64,000 nucleotides of DNA from Microplitis mediator. Taxonomy: Eukaryota; Arthropoda; Insecta; Hymenoptera; Braconidae. The DNA lies in NCBI RefSeq assembly GCF_029852145.1, contig NC_079978.1:5952001-6016000 (forward strand), in the 5' to 3' direction. Each line of letters opens with the position of its first letter. Position 1 is the first letter of the stretch. Below, one piece after another: positions 1 through 11,149 of this stretch. The notes under the pieces are model-generated. The model was not told the origin of the DNA, made no database searches, and was given only the letters and a program-made list of their open reading frames with translations. The position numbers and the translations under genes were made by a program.

Positions 1-255
1 AGGACAACGTAGTCGTAATTTCACCGAGATATAGATTTAAAAAAAAAATATTTACACTTGATATCAATTAGGAGTTAAACAAAATTTGTTAAATAAATTT
101 AAGTAAAATCGTCATGTCAATTTTATAATTCGAATTTTTAAATTTTATTGGCTAAAATTTATTCATCAAATTTCGTTTAACTCCCAATTGATATCAATTG
201 TAAGTAATTTTTTTTAAATTCTATATCTCAACGAAATTACGACTACGTTGTCCTT
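1..255. repeat. Palindromic MITE-like element
   Basis: The left arm begins GGACAACGTAGTCGTAATTT close to the window edge. Its reverse complement closes the element at about 254, ending in CTACGTTGTCC. The arms match over roughly 110 bases each, including the internal motif GATATCAATT followed by GAGTTAAAC, so nearly the whole element folds on itself. It has no coding capacity. The left flank is cut by the window start, so no target duplication can be judged. Confidence 0.8.
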
Positions 256-934
256 TTTTCAATTAAGGTTTTATTTTTTTTTTAATTAATTAGTAAAATT
301 TTAATACGGTTATGACAGTTGAAAGTCATTGCATATTTTTAAACCGTGGGGGGGGGGGCACTGTCTGAGAATGCCCTTAATAACAATATTTTTAATTATT
401 ATTCTAATTATGATTGACTGAAGCTGCAATATAGCCTGAGACGCTTGGCACCCCGCGCGTGGTGATAAATAAATTCATATTGTTTAAACTAATCGCGAGC
501 AGTGAAATTTTCTTCAGGGATCTTAAACTTTAATACATATCACATGTAACCGACGAAAATAAAACTTCATTTTTTTACCGAGAAGTCAATGAAATTTTAA
601 TTTGTTTACTTAAAAGTTAACTAACAATTGAATAATAAATAAATAATTTTAAGCTATTAATATTTTGATAAAATATAGATATTTGACAATAAATCCTGAG
701 TTTCATTAATTTATCATTAACGGTTGTTTTGAAATCTATTTTTTAATTAAAAGTACGAAAAATTTTCATTGTAAAAAACATTGTTGTTAAAATCAAAATT
801 TTGAAAAATCGTTTGGGGGATTAATTTTTGAGTGACTACTTGAGAAAAAAATACATAGACTTAATTTTCATGATCAAGTGAAAAATGGGGGTCCCCTTAA
901 CGTGATTCTTACTCGTTGTAATAAAAAATAAAAA
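256..934. other. AT-rich non-coding stretch
   Basis: No coding signal is seen. A run of nine or more G sits near 349-357. The part next to 934 is probably the 3' untranslated region of the minus-strand gene that stops at 935. Confidence 0.5.
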
Positions 935-1585
935 TTATTTATCAACCTGCTGTAGACCTAAACTTTGCTGGTAAACTTGTTGAGTTTGTTGCTGATATTG
1001 TACCATTTGTTGTCCTCCAATACCACCCATAGCTTGGCCCATTATTTGCTGCTGAATATTTGGTATTCCCTGTCCTGTAAAAAAATCAAACATCAATCAA
1101 CATTTAAAATCAACATCACAATTGATTGACTTGATAATAAAAATTACGTCATCCATAAATAAATTAGAAACTGATTCATTAATTTATTGGTATCAGGACA
1201 ATCACAATAAATTAAAATTCAGGATTGTAATAAAAAAAAAGAATTAATAGAAGTCGTCATGCTATTTTATGGCCAGCAAATATAACAATAGTATTTTCCT
1301 TATCAGGTGATAACAATTAGCATTAAATAAGTCAGCAAATATCAGAGTCATTTTATAATTAAATATATACTTTATAAATATATTTAAAAATTTCGCAATA
1401 CCAATGTCATCTGGTATATATGAACATATATATCTATACATATTATTAAATACACTACTTATATATTATAAAAAAAAGTAACTTTTTTTTTTTAATGATG
1501 TAAAGTTTAAGTGCGACTAATAATTACCAGCATTTCTGACCCAAGGTGGATTCTTTCCACCACCAAATGGTGACATATTACTCAT
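935..1585 (-). CDS. 65-residue Gln/Gly-rich small protein, two exons
   Basis: Exons are 1528..1585 (ATG at 1583-1585) and 935..1074 (stop at 935-937), joined across a GTAATT...TTACAG intron. The joined frame is exactly 66 codons including the stop. The protein starts MSNMSPFGGGKNPPWV, then becomes rich in Gln, Gly and Met with runs such as QQQ, and ends LGLQQVDK. There is no signal peptide, membrane segment or enzyme motif. It reads like the low-complexity, prion-like N-terminus of an RNA-binding or transcription factor, but it stops there. I do not recognise the family. It is transcribed away from the cyclophilin gene from a shared GC-rich region, which suggests a housekeeping gene. Support is the clean splice pair, the in-phase join and the non-random amino-acid use. 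Confidence 0.65.
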
Positions 1586-2272
1586 CTTTAATCAATGAGG
1601 TAGTTTGAAAGTTTAATTATTTCACTTTATATATTAGTATAATAACCAAATTATTTTTAATACAGATTTACTAACAGCGTCCTTCACTTGGTCGCCATAT
1701 TTTTTTTATCAATTACTACTCGGGTCAAATCAAAACTCACTACTCACTCACACGTAATTTAAACACATCATCAATTAGTTATCATTAATTAGTTCACTAA
1801 TTGCACAATCAAAATCTCTATAAATCAAAAAAATTATCCGCGGGTTATTTAAAAAATAAATTTTAACCGCGGGCGCAAAATAAAAATTTGAATTTCCCGC
1901 GAATGCGCGGGAGAATTTAAAAAGGTCAGGCTGAGCGCGCGGCCAATCCTCGGGGTCTATTAATGTTATATCACTTCCTCTACAGACCGGAAGTGATCAG
2001 TAACATCGTTCTCGACGGGGATTGGTGGAAATATAAAGTAAATTCGTACATTGAACTCCGAAAATAATTATTTTTTGAACAGCGTTGTAAATATTACGCA
2101 ACTATTAAATTTTAAATTACCACGTGGCTCGGGTTTTTTTTTCTACTGGCTAATAATTAATAATAATAATAATTGTTATAATAAATAATAATAATTATTG
2201 TTGTTATAAATAAATAGTTAATTTACAAGATACAAAATTTATTTCCGTTGAATTCCACTGAGCAAGTGTAAA
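1586..2272. promoter_or_regulatory. GC-rich bidirectional promoter with paired palindromic motifs
   Basis: This stretch separates two divergent genes and holds a GC island in AT-rich surroundings. It contains: an inverted pair CCGCGGGTTA (1838-1847) and TAACCGCGGG (1864-1873); a second inverted pair TTTCCCGCG (1893-1901) and CGCGGGA (1906-1912), resembling E2F sites; CCAAT at about 1943 and its reverse ATTGG at 2021; and an inverted ETS-like pair TCACTTCC (1971-1978) and CCGGAAGTGA (1987-1996). Site names are by resemblance only. Transcription starts are unknown. Confidence 0.6.
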
Positions 2273-3428
2273 ATGGCGTTGGCATCGATCTACCGGTTGT
2301 CAATTGATTCGACCTTCAGCAGTTTCAGCCATTTGGGAGCCACCGCCCGCCGGAGTAACCCGTCTTACTTATTCTTTGCTAGAAACTTTGCAAAACTTGC
2401 TGAAAAAATGGGTTTACCGCGTGTTTTCTTCGACATGGCTGTTGATAACCAGCAAGTCGGCCGAATTGTCATGGAGGTAAGTTACTAATTATTTAATAAA
2501 CCATTTATTTATAATTATTACCAAGTAATAACCGACGCGCAACCGGCTTGAGTCACCGGCGCCATTAGCCATTTTGATATAAAATCATTTATGGTTCATA
2601 TTAAATATCATCTTGTCACTTTTATTTCCTTTATTATTTAATTACTACTGCGCATAATTAATTATCACTAAAATAAATATTCAAATATTTTTTTTAGTTT
2701 AAAAATTGAAATTGTAAAAAAGTAAACTATAAATAACTATGAGGAAGTGATGCGCGCGTGGAAAATTTTCCATTCGTCATGAAAAAAAAAACGTGGTGGC
2801 GTGATTGCATATCAAATGATCGGGCACAGTTAAATATCTGGTTATTTTTAGTCATCAAATCAAATCAAATAAAATAAATTATTTAATATGATGAATTTTT
2901 TATCCTGTAGTTGAGAAGCGATGTCGTCCCCAAGACCGCCGAAAACTTCCGTGCTCTCTGCACAGGAGAGAAGGGATTCGGCTACAAAGGCAGCAGCTTC
3001 CACAGAGTGATCCCGAACTTCATGTGCCAAGGAGGCGACTTCACAAACCACAATGGAACCGGAGGAAAATCAATCTACGGCAACAAATTCGAGGACGAGA
3101 ACTTCGATCTGAAGCACACCGAGCCCGGTGTCCTCTCCATGGCCAACGCTGGTCCCGGAACCAACGGCAGCCAGTTCTTCGTCACCTGCGTCAAGACCAG
3201 CTGGCTTGATGGCAAGCATGTGGTCTTTGGTAAAGTCATCGAAGGAATGGACGTCGTCAAGAGGGTGAGTCTCCACTAAATTAATTAGTTCTCATCATTA
3301 GCTGATAGGATTTTAGTCTGTAAATTGAAACTAATCACACGATTATTGTGTTGCAGTTGGAAGCTTTGGGATCACAGAGCGGGAAAACATCTAAAAAAAT
3401 AACTATCGCTGATTGTGGACAATTGTAG
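2273..3428 (+). CDS. Cyp1: Cyclophilin A-type peptidyl-prolyl isomerase with N-terminal leader
   Basis: Exons 2273..2476, 2911..3264 and 3357..3428 join in frame to 209 residues. From residue 46 the protein is a canonical single-domain cyclophilin (about 164 aa). It carries FHRVIPNFMCQGGDF (catalytic Arg, Phe and Gln), SQFF, and SWLDGKHVVFGKV (the Trp and His of the cyclosporin-binding pocket), and ends KKITIADCGQL. Cyclophilins catalyse cis-trans isomerisation of prolyl bonds during protein folding. The first 45 residues are rich in Ser, Arg, Phe and Leu and nearly lack acidic residues, like a mitochondrial presequence. An internal ATG at codon 46 (2408) would give the usual cytosolic form, so two products from one gene are likely; Drosophila Cyp1 has a comparable extension. 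Candidate poly(A) signals lie near 3598-3632. The gene symbol is by family resemblance. Confidence 0.95.
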
Positions 3429-5361
3429 ATCTGTAAATCGTATGCAATACGACGAGATACAGTAATGACTGCACTATTATGTAGACTTTGAGTACCTTTT
3501 TTTCTTAAACTTCCTGTCATACGTAAAACTGAAATAACAAATACGAACATAGCTTCCAATTGGTTCAAGGCAACTATATTCGCGCCTTATTTAAGTTAAT
3601 AAATTAAGTAACGAGTTTATTATATATTAAATAAAATGCTGATGGAGCTTCAACTCGAAGATCTCGTCGGAAAATATTAAAAACAAACCACGTAAACAAT
3701 AATCTGGCTTTCACAGTTAATTATGGTCTCATTTGTGTTAGATTCTCTGTCCACAATGCAGTTATACAGTTATACTCGGTTTCCATTTATCTTCAATTAA
3801 TCTATACATTTAAAACAACAAACAAATCACACTAATAATTACTTATCAATTGGTACCTTTTGTGAACGGTCGGTTGATAACCAGACGTCGCTCTTCTCTC
3901 CTAACTTTATTATATTTATACATTTTATTATTGTATTTATCTATTATCAGTACGCATTTATTATTCTTCCTTTGTACTCTTGCATAATCAGTTACTAAAA
4001 ACAATAAACAATTCAATTAAAAATAATAATAATCATTGTTATTATTATTAATTATGTATTATAAAAGTGTTAAATCATTCCGTTTTATTGATCGAAGAGT
4101 GTACTTTCAATCGACGTCCTATTTCTACTTAATAAAAATTGTTTTCAGTAAAATAAATCCGTCTTATAATTTTACCATTAGTTCCTTTTAATTTGATTGG
4201 CTCCTTATATTTTTATCAGCAATTAAATTTAGAAAAATAAAAAATCCACACGTAGAAAATTAAAAAAACTACAAGTGCAATTTTTTAAAATAAAATTATT
4301 AGACCTCGGCTAATGTCAGTGTCATATTTTATCTAAAAAATTACGTCTCTGACTAAAATGTTATATTTTTAGATTGAGGTAATGACTGAAATATTTGACC
4401 ATATATATTTTGACATGTAAAGGGGGTCATTAATTATTATAAAATGAAATAAAAACATGTAATGTAACATTAAATATTTATTTTACATAACGTACAACAA
4501 TTACAGATACATATAATTTAAAAGTATTAAATAAATCCGGCATTTAAATTAGCGATCAAGGTGGGACTGTGATGGTATGATGGTAATTCATCATTTGTCT
4601 TGTCATCATTGTCATTAGTCGAGTTGGTTTTATTAAACCACTGAATTTCCATTACTCGTTATCCCATCAAAGTATTAAGTCAGTGCAACCAGGTCCGTTA
4701 TTTGCCAGACTGCGATTGCACGTGACATAAAAAGGTATATTATTATTATTAGGTAATGGCCTTTTTTAAATTATTATCATTATTATTATACTATTCGTAC
4801 TTAACTTAACGTTGTAGGACATATATTATCAACTGTTACATAGTGTCAAATCTATTTACATAAGAATAACATTGACAGATTAATATACATCACCAATGGC
4901 TGGGGTTCGTCATGCACAATTACGAGTATTATTTTTATTTCATTTATTTTTATCTTTATTATCAATCATGACACTAAGACTTTGTTTGTTTTTTTGTTAT
5001 AATGTGTAATTTATAATTATTATGTAACGCAATAACATAATTCAAACAATAAGAGTGTTTACAGTTTCAGTAGTGATCACGGTGTGATGATTTTGTTGTT
5101 AAGATATCCGGTATCTTGTTATCGATTGTCTATACAATTAAATAATATGGTCCTTGAATTTGTCGTAATCTTTATTTATCACTGACTCTACTGATTATAC
5201 AATTACCCGCTGATTATGTAATCGGGTCATTAACTTTCATTGTATGTACATATATATGAATATACATTAGGGTGCTTGGTTTCAAATGGACATTTTTTTT
5301 TTCGCTGACGCAATGAAATTATTTGGGGAAAAAATTATTTAAAAATTTCAGATGTTGGGCT
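3429..5361. other. Cyclophilin 3' UTR and AT-rich intergenic DNA
   Basis: The first 200 bases are the cyclophilin 3' untranslated region, with AATAAA-type signals near 3598 and 3627. Beyond that I see only AT-rich sequence with short ATT runs (4021-4050, 4739-4790). No open frame looks coding. Confidence 0.6.
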
Positions 5362-5606
5362 TACACAGTTGAAAAATTTGTGTTAAATTTAACACAAATC
5401 ATATGTCCCAAACGGTCCACGCAATTTTTTGTGTTAATTTAACACATTATACTTGTGTCAAACAATAAAACAGGTTTAAAACTTGTTGAGATCAGATAAC
5501 ATATTCAACTTTAGTTAAATTTACACTTGATGGTGTCAAATAATTGACACTAAATATTTAACCATTGAATTTTTATACACAAGAACATAAAATTTTCAAC
5601 TGTGTA
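5362..5606. repeat. Short inverted-repeat element (TACACAGTTGAAAA ends)
   Basis: The left end TACACAGTTGAAAAATTTGT is mirrored at the right end by a sequence finishing TTTTCAACTGTGTA. Inside, the words TGTGTTAAATTTAACACA and TTGTGTTAATTTAACACA are self-complementary, so the element contains smaller hairpins. It is non-coding, 245 bp, and consistent with a non-autonomous DNA transposon. Confidence 0.7.
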
Positions 5607-6272
5607 GTTTCGAGTACTTTTGATCGATTGAAGTTTTTTTTTTGTAATGATTCTAGTGATTTTGAAAATAAATTTTGCGGGAAAAAATAAATTTGATATT
5701 TTATTTTTTTAAATCATTTGAATTTCGGTAGCTCGTAAACTATGGAGTTTAGCGACGACCTACAGACTTTTTTTGAAGAGAATTAAAGTTTTTACAAAAT
5801 TGTCTCGAAGACTTTTGCTGTATCTTCAGTAGTTTACACTCAAATAGCAAAACAAGGACGATTTTGAAAAAAATTTTTGGCGGTTCTCAAGTAAACAGTT
5901 CGCGTTACCGCAATTACTGCCCGTTTGAAGAATATTTTCATGATAAGTCGTAATTTTTGAATGGAAAAACTGATATTCGAATGGGAATATTTATAATTAA
6001 ATTAAAAGCCGAAATTTTCAGAAATTTTTTTGAAATTTTAGTCAGTGAAAAAAAAAATAAACATAAGTTTGAGACAAAGCACTTTAATATATATATTTAT
6101 TTGTGTGTGTGTGTGTTTTGATGGTTACTAATTTTATTTCAATGGTTTCAATAGACTTTTAATGAATTTAATAAATACACGTATGAATATTTGAAATTCT
6201 CCAGGCCTTTGACCAGCAAAGACATAAAATATCATTACAATAAAATTAATTTTAAAAAAATACTCCACGGAT
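5607..6272. other. Non-coding intergenic stretch
   Basis: AT-rich, with a short GT microsatellite near 6103-6117. The part next to 6272 is probably 3' untranslated region of the minus-strand gene. No gene is seen. Confidence 0.5.
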
Positions 6273-7934
6273 TTATTTGACAAAGAGATCTTTTAAGGAT
6301 GAACATATAGACGAGTCGCAGGCTTCTGTTTCCGGTTCCTTGTTACCGGCGAACCAACTGGTAACTTTACCGGTTTTCGGTTTTCCCGGGGAAGCTACGG
6401 GTTTTGCTGAAGAGGTCAACGGAGAGTCGAGCTCGGCGGTGCGCTGGGATGTCAGAAATTCTTCGATGGCGGACCCGAGGACTTGGGCGTCAACTCTGGT
6501 GCCGCTGTCGTCGTCCCAAACTACCTTGTGCCTGGACTCTTTTGGCGGCGAAGAGGACTTGGCGAGTGATTCTTTTACGACTTTCATAACTTTAAATTTT
6601 TCGAGCTTTATCGAGGACGAAGGAAGATCTGTACTTTTCTGTTTCTTCCACATGGGCTGGTGCCGGTTCGCGAACCAGCTCGAAGGCGCCGGGCTGTCTG
6701 TCGAGTTCTTTTCAATGCTGGTTCGTCTATTTCCCGTGCCGTGAAGTATCGATATGTCGAAACTGTTTGATCGGTGGTCCTTCAACCGACGTCTCTTTTG
6801 CTCGAGATTTCTCGTTGTTTTTTCATCGCGCGAGGGCTCTTCGCCGCAGCGGTTTATTTCCGTGGCCGAGGAAGTCAATGAGCTGAGAATAGATATCAAG
6901 TCAGTATTGGAACAAACAATACCCGGTGATGATGCATTCATCAGTGTCCGAGGAAATTCAGAAGCGCGTCTACGTGACGTCGAGGCCTGATTCGTACCCG
7001 ACAATGAACATGATGACGACGATGAGGGAATGGCGGCGAAATCTGAGTAACGTCTTTGCTGTTGCTGAGTGTATCTCTGTGATAAGGAATTACCTTCAAG
7101 GGGCTGGACTTCACACACTCGTTCTCTTGATGGGGTTTTCCACATCTTCAAGCGTACCTGTATCAATAATCACCATTATCATTACCATCACCATCATTCT
7201 AATTATCATCAGTATCATCAAAAAAAAAAATTATCTAAATAATTTAATTGTCTTACCGATACTTTACCTTTCGCGCCTTGATCTCCGCGATATCGTCCAT
7301 AATATCCAACTGTAAATTATGAGTACTTCCAGAATTGCTCGGGGGTCCGGTGACTCCCGAGGAAGCGGAGTCGCGTCTGATCGGTAGTATCCGTGTCGCT
7401 CCCGGAAGTGCTGCGATGGACTCACGACGATTGCGACCAAACAGTGTGGGAGGTACTTTGGAGATAGTGACGACGGAGTGTCTCCGTCCACCAGGTTGCG
7501 GTGCTGGGGCTTGTGACAACGTCGCCAGAAAAGCAGCTTCTCTTGGTGATGGACCGCTGCCTTCACCTCCTCGTTCACTCAGACGTCTTACCTGAGTTGA
7601 AAAGGATAATGAACGGAGTGATTTGCGTAAAAATGCGGCATTAATTTCAGTATAAGTGGGTCTCGTATAACACGAGAGCTTTATTAAATGGAGCTTAAGT
7701 TACCTGAGAAGCAGTGATCCCTGTAGTGCATTGTGGGGTGGGGAGAGAGTGCTTGCGGGTTTCTCGCCATGGAGAAAGTAAATATGGGTTGAGTGAAGGT
7801 GAGTCTGGGTCTAAGCAACGTGGAGGAGATTCATTTCTACGTCGCTCGGCTTCCTCTTCACCTAGAGTACTCTCTTCAACTATTATTTGCGGCTCAGCTC
7901 CGCTGCTCTGGGAGTAGAGCTGCTTTCTCATCAT
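6273..7934 (-). CDS. Unrecognised protein rich in R-[KR]-x-S phosphorylation motifs
   Basis: Three minus-strand exons join in frame: 7704..7934 (the acceptor for this exon is at 7944, and two in-frame ATGs at 7929-7934 are the first candidates), 7268..7591 and 6273..7157. Both joins are phase 0; the product from the first ATG is 479 residues. It has no membrane segment or signal peptide and is Ser-, Arg- and Pro-rich, so probably an intrinsically disordered intracellular protein. Eight basophilic kinase motifs are spread along it: RKHS, RRLS, RRHS, RRES, RRDS, RRYS, RRAS and RRTS. These fit PKA phosphorylation or 14-3-3 docking. Two stretches look conserved and ordered: around RRHSVVTISKVPPTLFG and around LDIMDDIAEIKARKVRLKMW. 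The family is not recognised. The 5' end is open, because the first exon has an acceptor and further exons upstream are possible. Confidence 0.75.
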
Positions 7935-7944
7935 TATTATGCTC

Positions 7945-9085
<1,141 letters not shown>

Positions 9086-9497
9086 CTTAACACGGAAAAA
9101 AATTTTTTGTGACCACAAGATGAGAACTTACGGTAACAAAATTCTGCCTTAATATACGGATAACGAAGCATTCGTTGGGCCAAGCAATGGTTTGTAACTG
9201 TAACAAAACTGTTGTGTTCCAATAAAAAAACTGATTTGTTAAAGTAACAGAATGAATTTGTAGTATTAACAAAAATTTTTGTAATCATAAACTAAGATTA
9301 CTTACGGTAGAAAATGCCGGCTTTAAAATACGACGATATTATTATAATAAACATCATGTGTTCTCATAACAAATCGACTTTTGAATTACGACACTAATTA
9401 ATTTGTTACCGTAAGCCAATCCTGTTTATCATTATAACAAAATCTTTCATTGTTCTGTTTTTTGTTATCAGGACGAAATTCGTTTTTTCCGTTAAGG
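9086..9497. repeat. Inverted-repeat element (ACGGAAAAAA ends), copy 1
   Basis: The left end reads CCTTAACACGGAAAAAA and the right end TTTTTTCCGTTAAGG, giving mirrored termini. The interior has repeated words based on GTAACAAAA and its complement. It is non-coding, about 410 bp, and shares the ACGGAAAAAA end motif with the elements at 9559, 23133 and 25066. Confidence 0.7.
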
Positions 9498-9558
9498 ATG
9501 TTACTTTAATAAAAACGGTTTTGCCCCAAATATATCCTTGTTGTGTTCATTAATAAAG

Positions 9559-9855
9559 CACGGAAAAAAGAGCAGTTGAAAAATTACAGTTTCGTATAGT
9601 AGTAAAGCGCTCCGAGTCTGAAACTGTAAAAATTACATTTTTTATCAGTAAATTTTATAGAAATAACAAATATTACAGTTTCAAACTCGATATTGTCGAT
9701 TTAAACTGTAAAATTTGCTGCTTAAAATTGTATTAATTTTATTACTATAACAAATTTCTAAAATTACTGTTTAAGCTTTAATGTTTAAAGATTTTTGCCC
9801 CGAAAGCCTTTTTTACTGTAGAAACTGTAATTTTTCCACTGCTCTTTTTTCCGTG
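9559..9855. repeat. Inverted-repeat element (CACGGAAAAAAGAGCAGT ends), copy 2
   Basis: The left end CACGGAAAAAAGAGCAGTTG is matched by the right end CCACTGCTCTTTTTTCCGTG. Sub-terminal AAATTACAGTTTC and GAAACTGTAATTT extend the match. It is 297 bp and non-coding. The element whose ends lie at 25066 and 25793 belongs to the same family. Confidence 0.85.
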
Positions 9856-10504
9856 AGTTGATACAAATATATTCTACTTTAGACCGTTCCAATGATGGCG
9901 AATACTTCTTATGATGATTTAAAGAAAATATTTCAAGCTTGCTATCATATTTTTGAAGAACTACATTAAATTTATATGGCCTTGTATTATTTTATTGATG
10001 GTGAAAAACACTAATAATAATAATCAATAATCAATTATTATTATTATTATTATTATGGTTTGAAATTAATACAATTAAATTAATTATAGTTCAAGTGAAT
10101 CGTGAAATGAAGGTTTAATATAATTAATACGGAGTTTAATTAAATTATTACTTGAATAATGTGACAGTACGTCGAGTGTGTCCACACTCAAGCAACGATT
10201 TCCTCGTCGAACTATCCTGTGTCCTTGGAATGCACTCGATGCAACGGATCTTCAATCTCCGGGTGTGATTGTAGATTCAGCGGACACAAACTGAACCGCA
10301 TCAGGACACGCGGTTTACATTTCCTTCCTCATTGAACCTCTCTACAATATTATACTTCTATATTTTTTTTTTTTTTCTCTACTCTCCTCTACTCTGTTTT
10401 CCCGCAACTAAATCCTTTAATACCGGAAACCCTTCCACACATAATGTTGATATAAAAAGTGTATTTTTAAATTATTTCGCTGACTTTTTCCCTCATTTCT
10501 GGAG
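9856..10504. other. Upstream region of the defensin gene
   Basis: AT-rich with ATT runs near 10021-10053. From 10160 it becomes more GC-rich. A GTTTTCCCGC word at 10396-10405 (reverse complement GCGGGAAAAC) resembles half of an insect Rel/NF-kB site, but no full consensus is seen. Confidence 0.4.
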
Positions 10505-10512
10505 TATAAAAG
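10505..10512 (+). promoter_or_regulatory. TATA box of the defensin gene
   Basis: TATAAAAG lies 93 bases upstream of the defensin ATG. A TCAGT initiator-like word follows at 10545-10549, slightly farther away than the usual 30 bases, so the exact start site is uncertain. Confidence 0.65.
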
Positions 10513-10597
10513 CCGGGGTTTCGCTGACTCGCATCGCATGCTGATCAGTTGGACGAAAGTTTTTACAAACTCTGCTGCATAGTCGTATATTATAAAC

Positions 10598-10993
10598 ATG
10601 AAGTTGTTGATGGAATTGATTTTAATTTCGTGTCTCGTCGCCGGGATTTATGCAGCCGCGGTACCCGATGGACTTTACCAAGACGAGCTCATTGACGACA
10701 GCCGTAAGTTTATTTTAATTGAATGAATATTCAAAGCATTATATGCATACTAAACATACTCTATTTATCTTTGCATATCAATTTTCCCAGAGCCATCTGG
10801 CAGTGAGGTCGATTATGAAGCTCCGGAACTTGTGAGAGAGCGTCGTTTTTCCTGTGACTTATTTTCCTTCTCATCACAATGGGCTACTCCGAATCACAGT
10901 GTCTGTGCCGCGAGATGCATCGCCACCGGAAAACGCGGGGGTACGTGTGAAAATGGAAAGTGCCATTGTCGGGGAAAATGGTTCGGCAAATAA
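10598..10993 (+). CDS. Insect defensin precursor
   Basis: Exons 10598..10703 and 10791..10993 join (phase 1) to a 102-residue prepropeptide. Residues 1-21 form a hydrophobic secretion signal (MKLLMELILISCLVAGIYA). An acidic propiece follows and ends in a dibasic RERR cleavage site. The mature peptide of about 48 residues begins FSCDLFSF. Its six cysteines are spaced C-x16-C-x3-C-x9-C-x4-C-x1-C, the cysteine-stabilised alpha-beta fold of insect defensins, which permeabilise mainly Gram-positive bacteria after secretion into haemolymph. The chain ends KWFGK, where trimming of Lys would expose Gly for C-terminal amidation, as reported for some hymenopteran defensins. A TATA box precedes it and a poly(A) signal follows. 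Intron position and length fit the family; the exact orthologue is not assigned. Confidence 0.93.
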
Positions 10994-11143
10994 TTTTCAT
11001 GAGGTGACAGACACTCCTTTCTACTCGATGTTCGTTATGATTCCTAACTGCTATTCATTATTCAAAGTATTTATCAATTATTATATCTTTTGTAAGCAAA
11101 AAAAAAATCTGTGCCATATAAATTTTGATATTTTTGACTATTG

Positions 11144-11149
11144 AATAAA
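11144..11149 (+). terminator. Poly(A) signal of the defensin gene
   Basis: AATAAA lies 151 bases after the stop codon, in the same orientation as the gene. Confidence 0.7.

Noticed and set aside
10854..11144. Plus-strand 96-codon open frame over the defensin
   Set aside because: It is a shifted frame. The defensin frame has the six-cysteine pattern and the spliced signal peptide.
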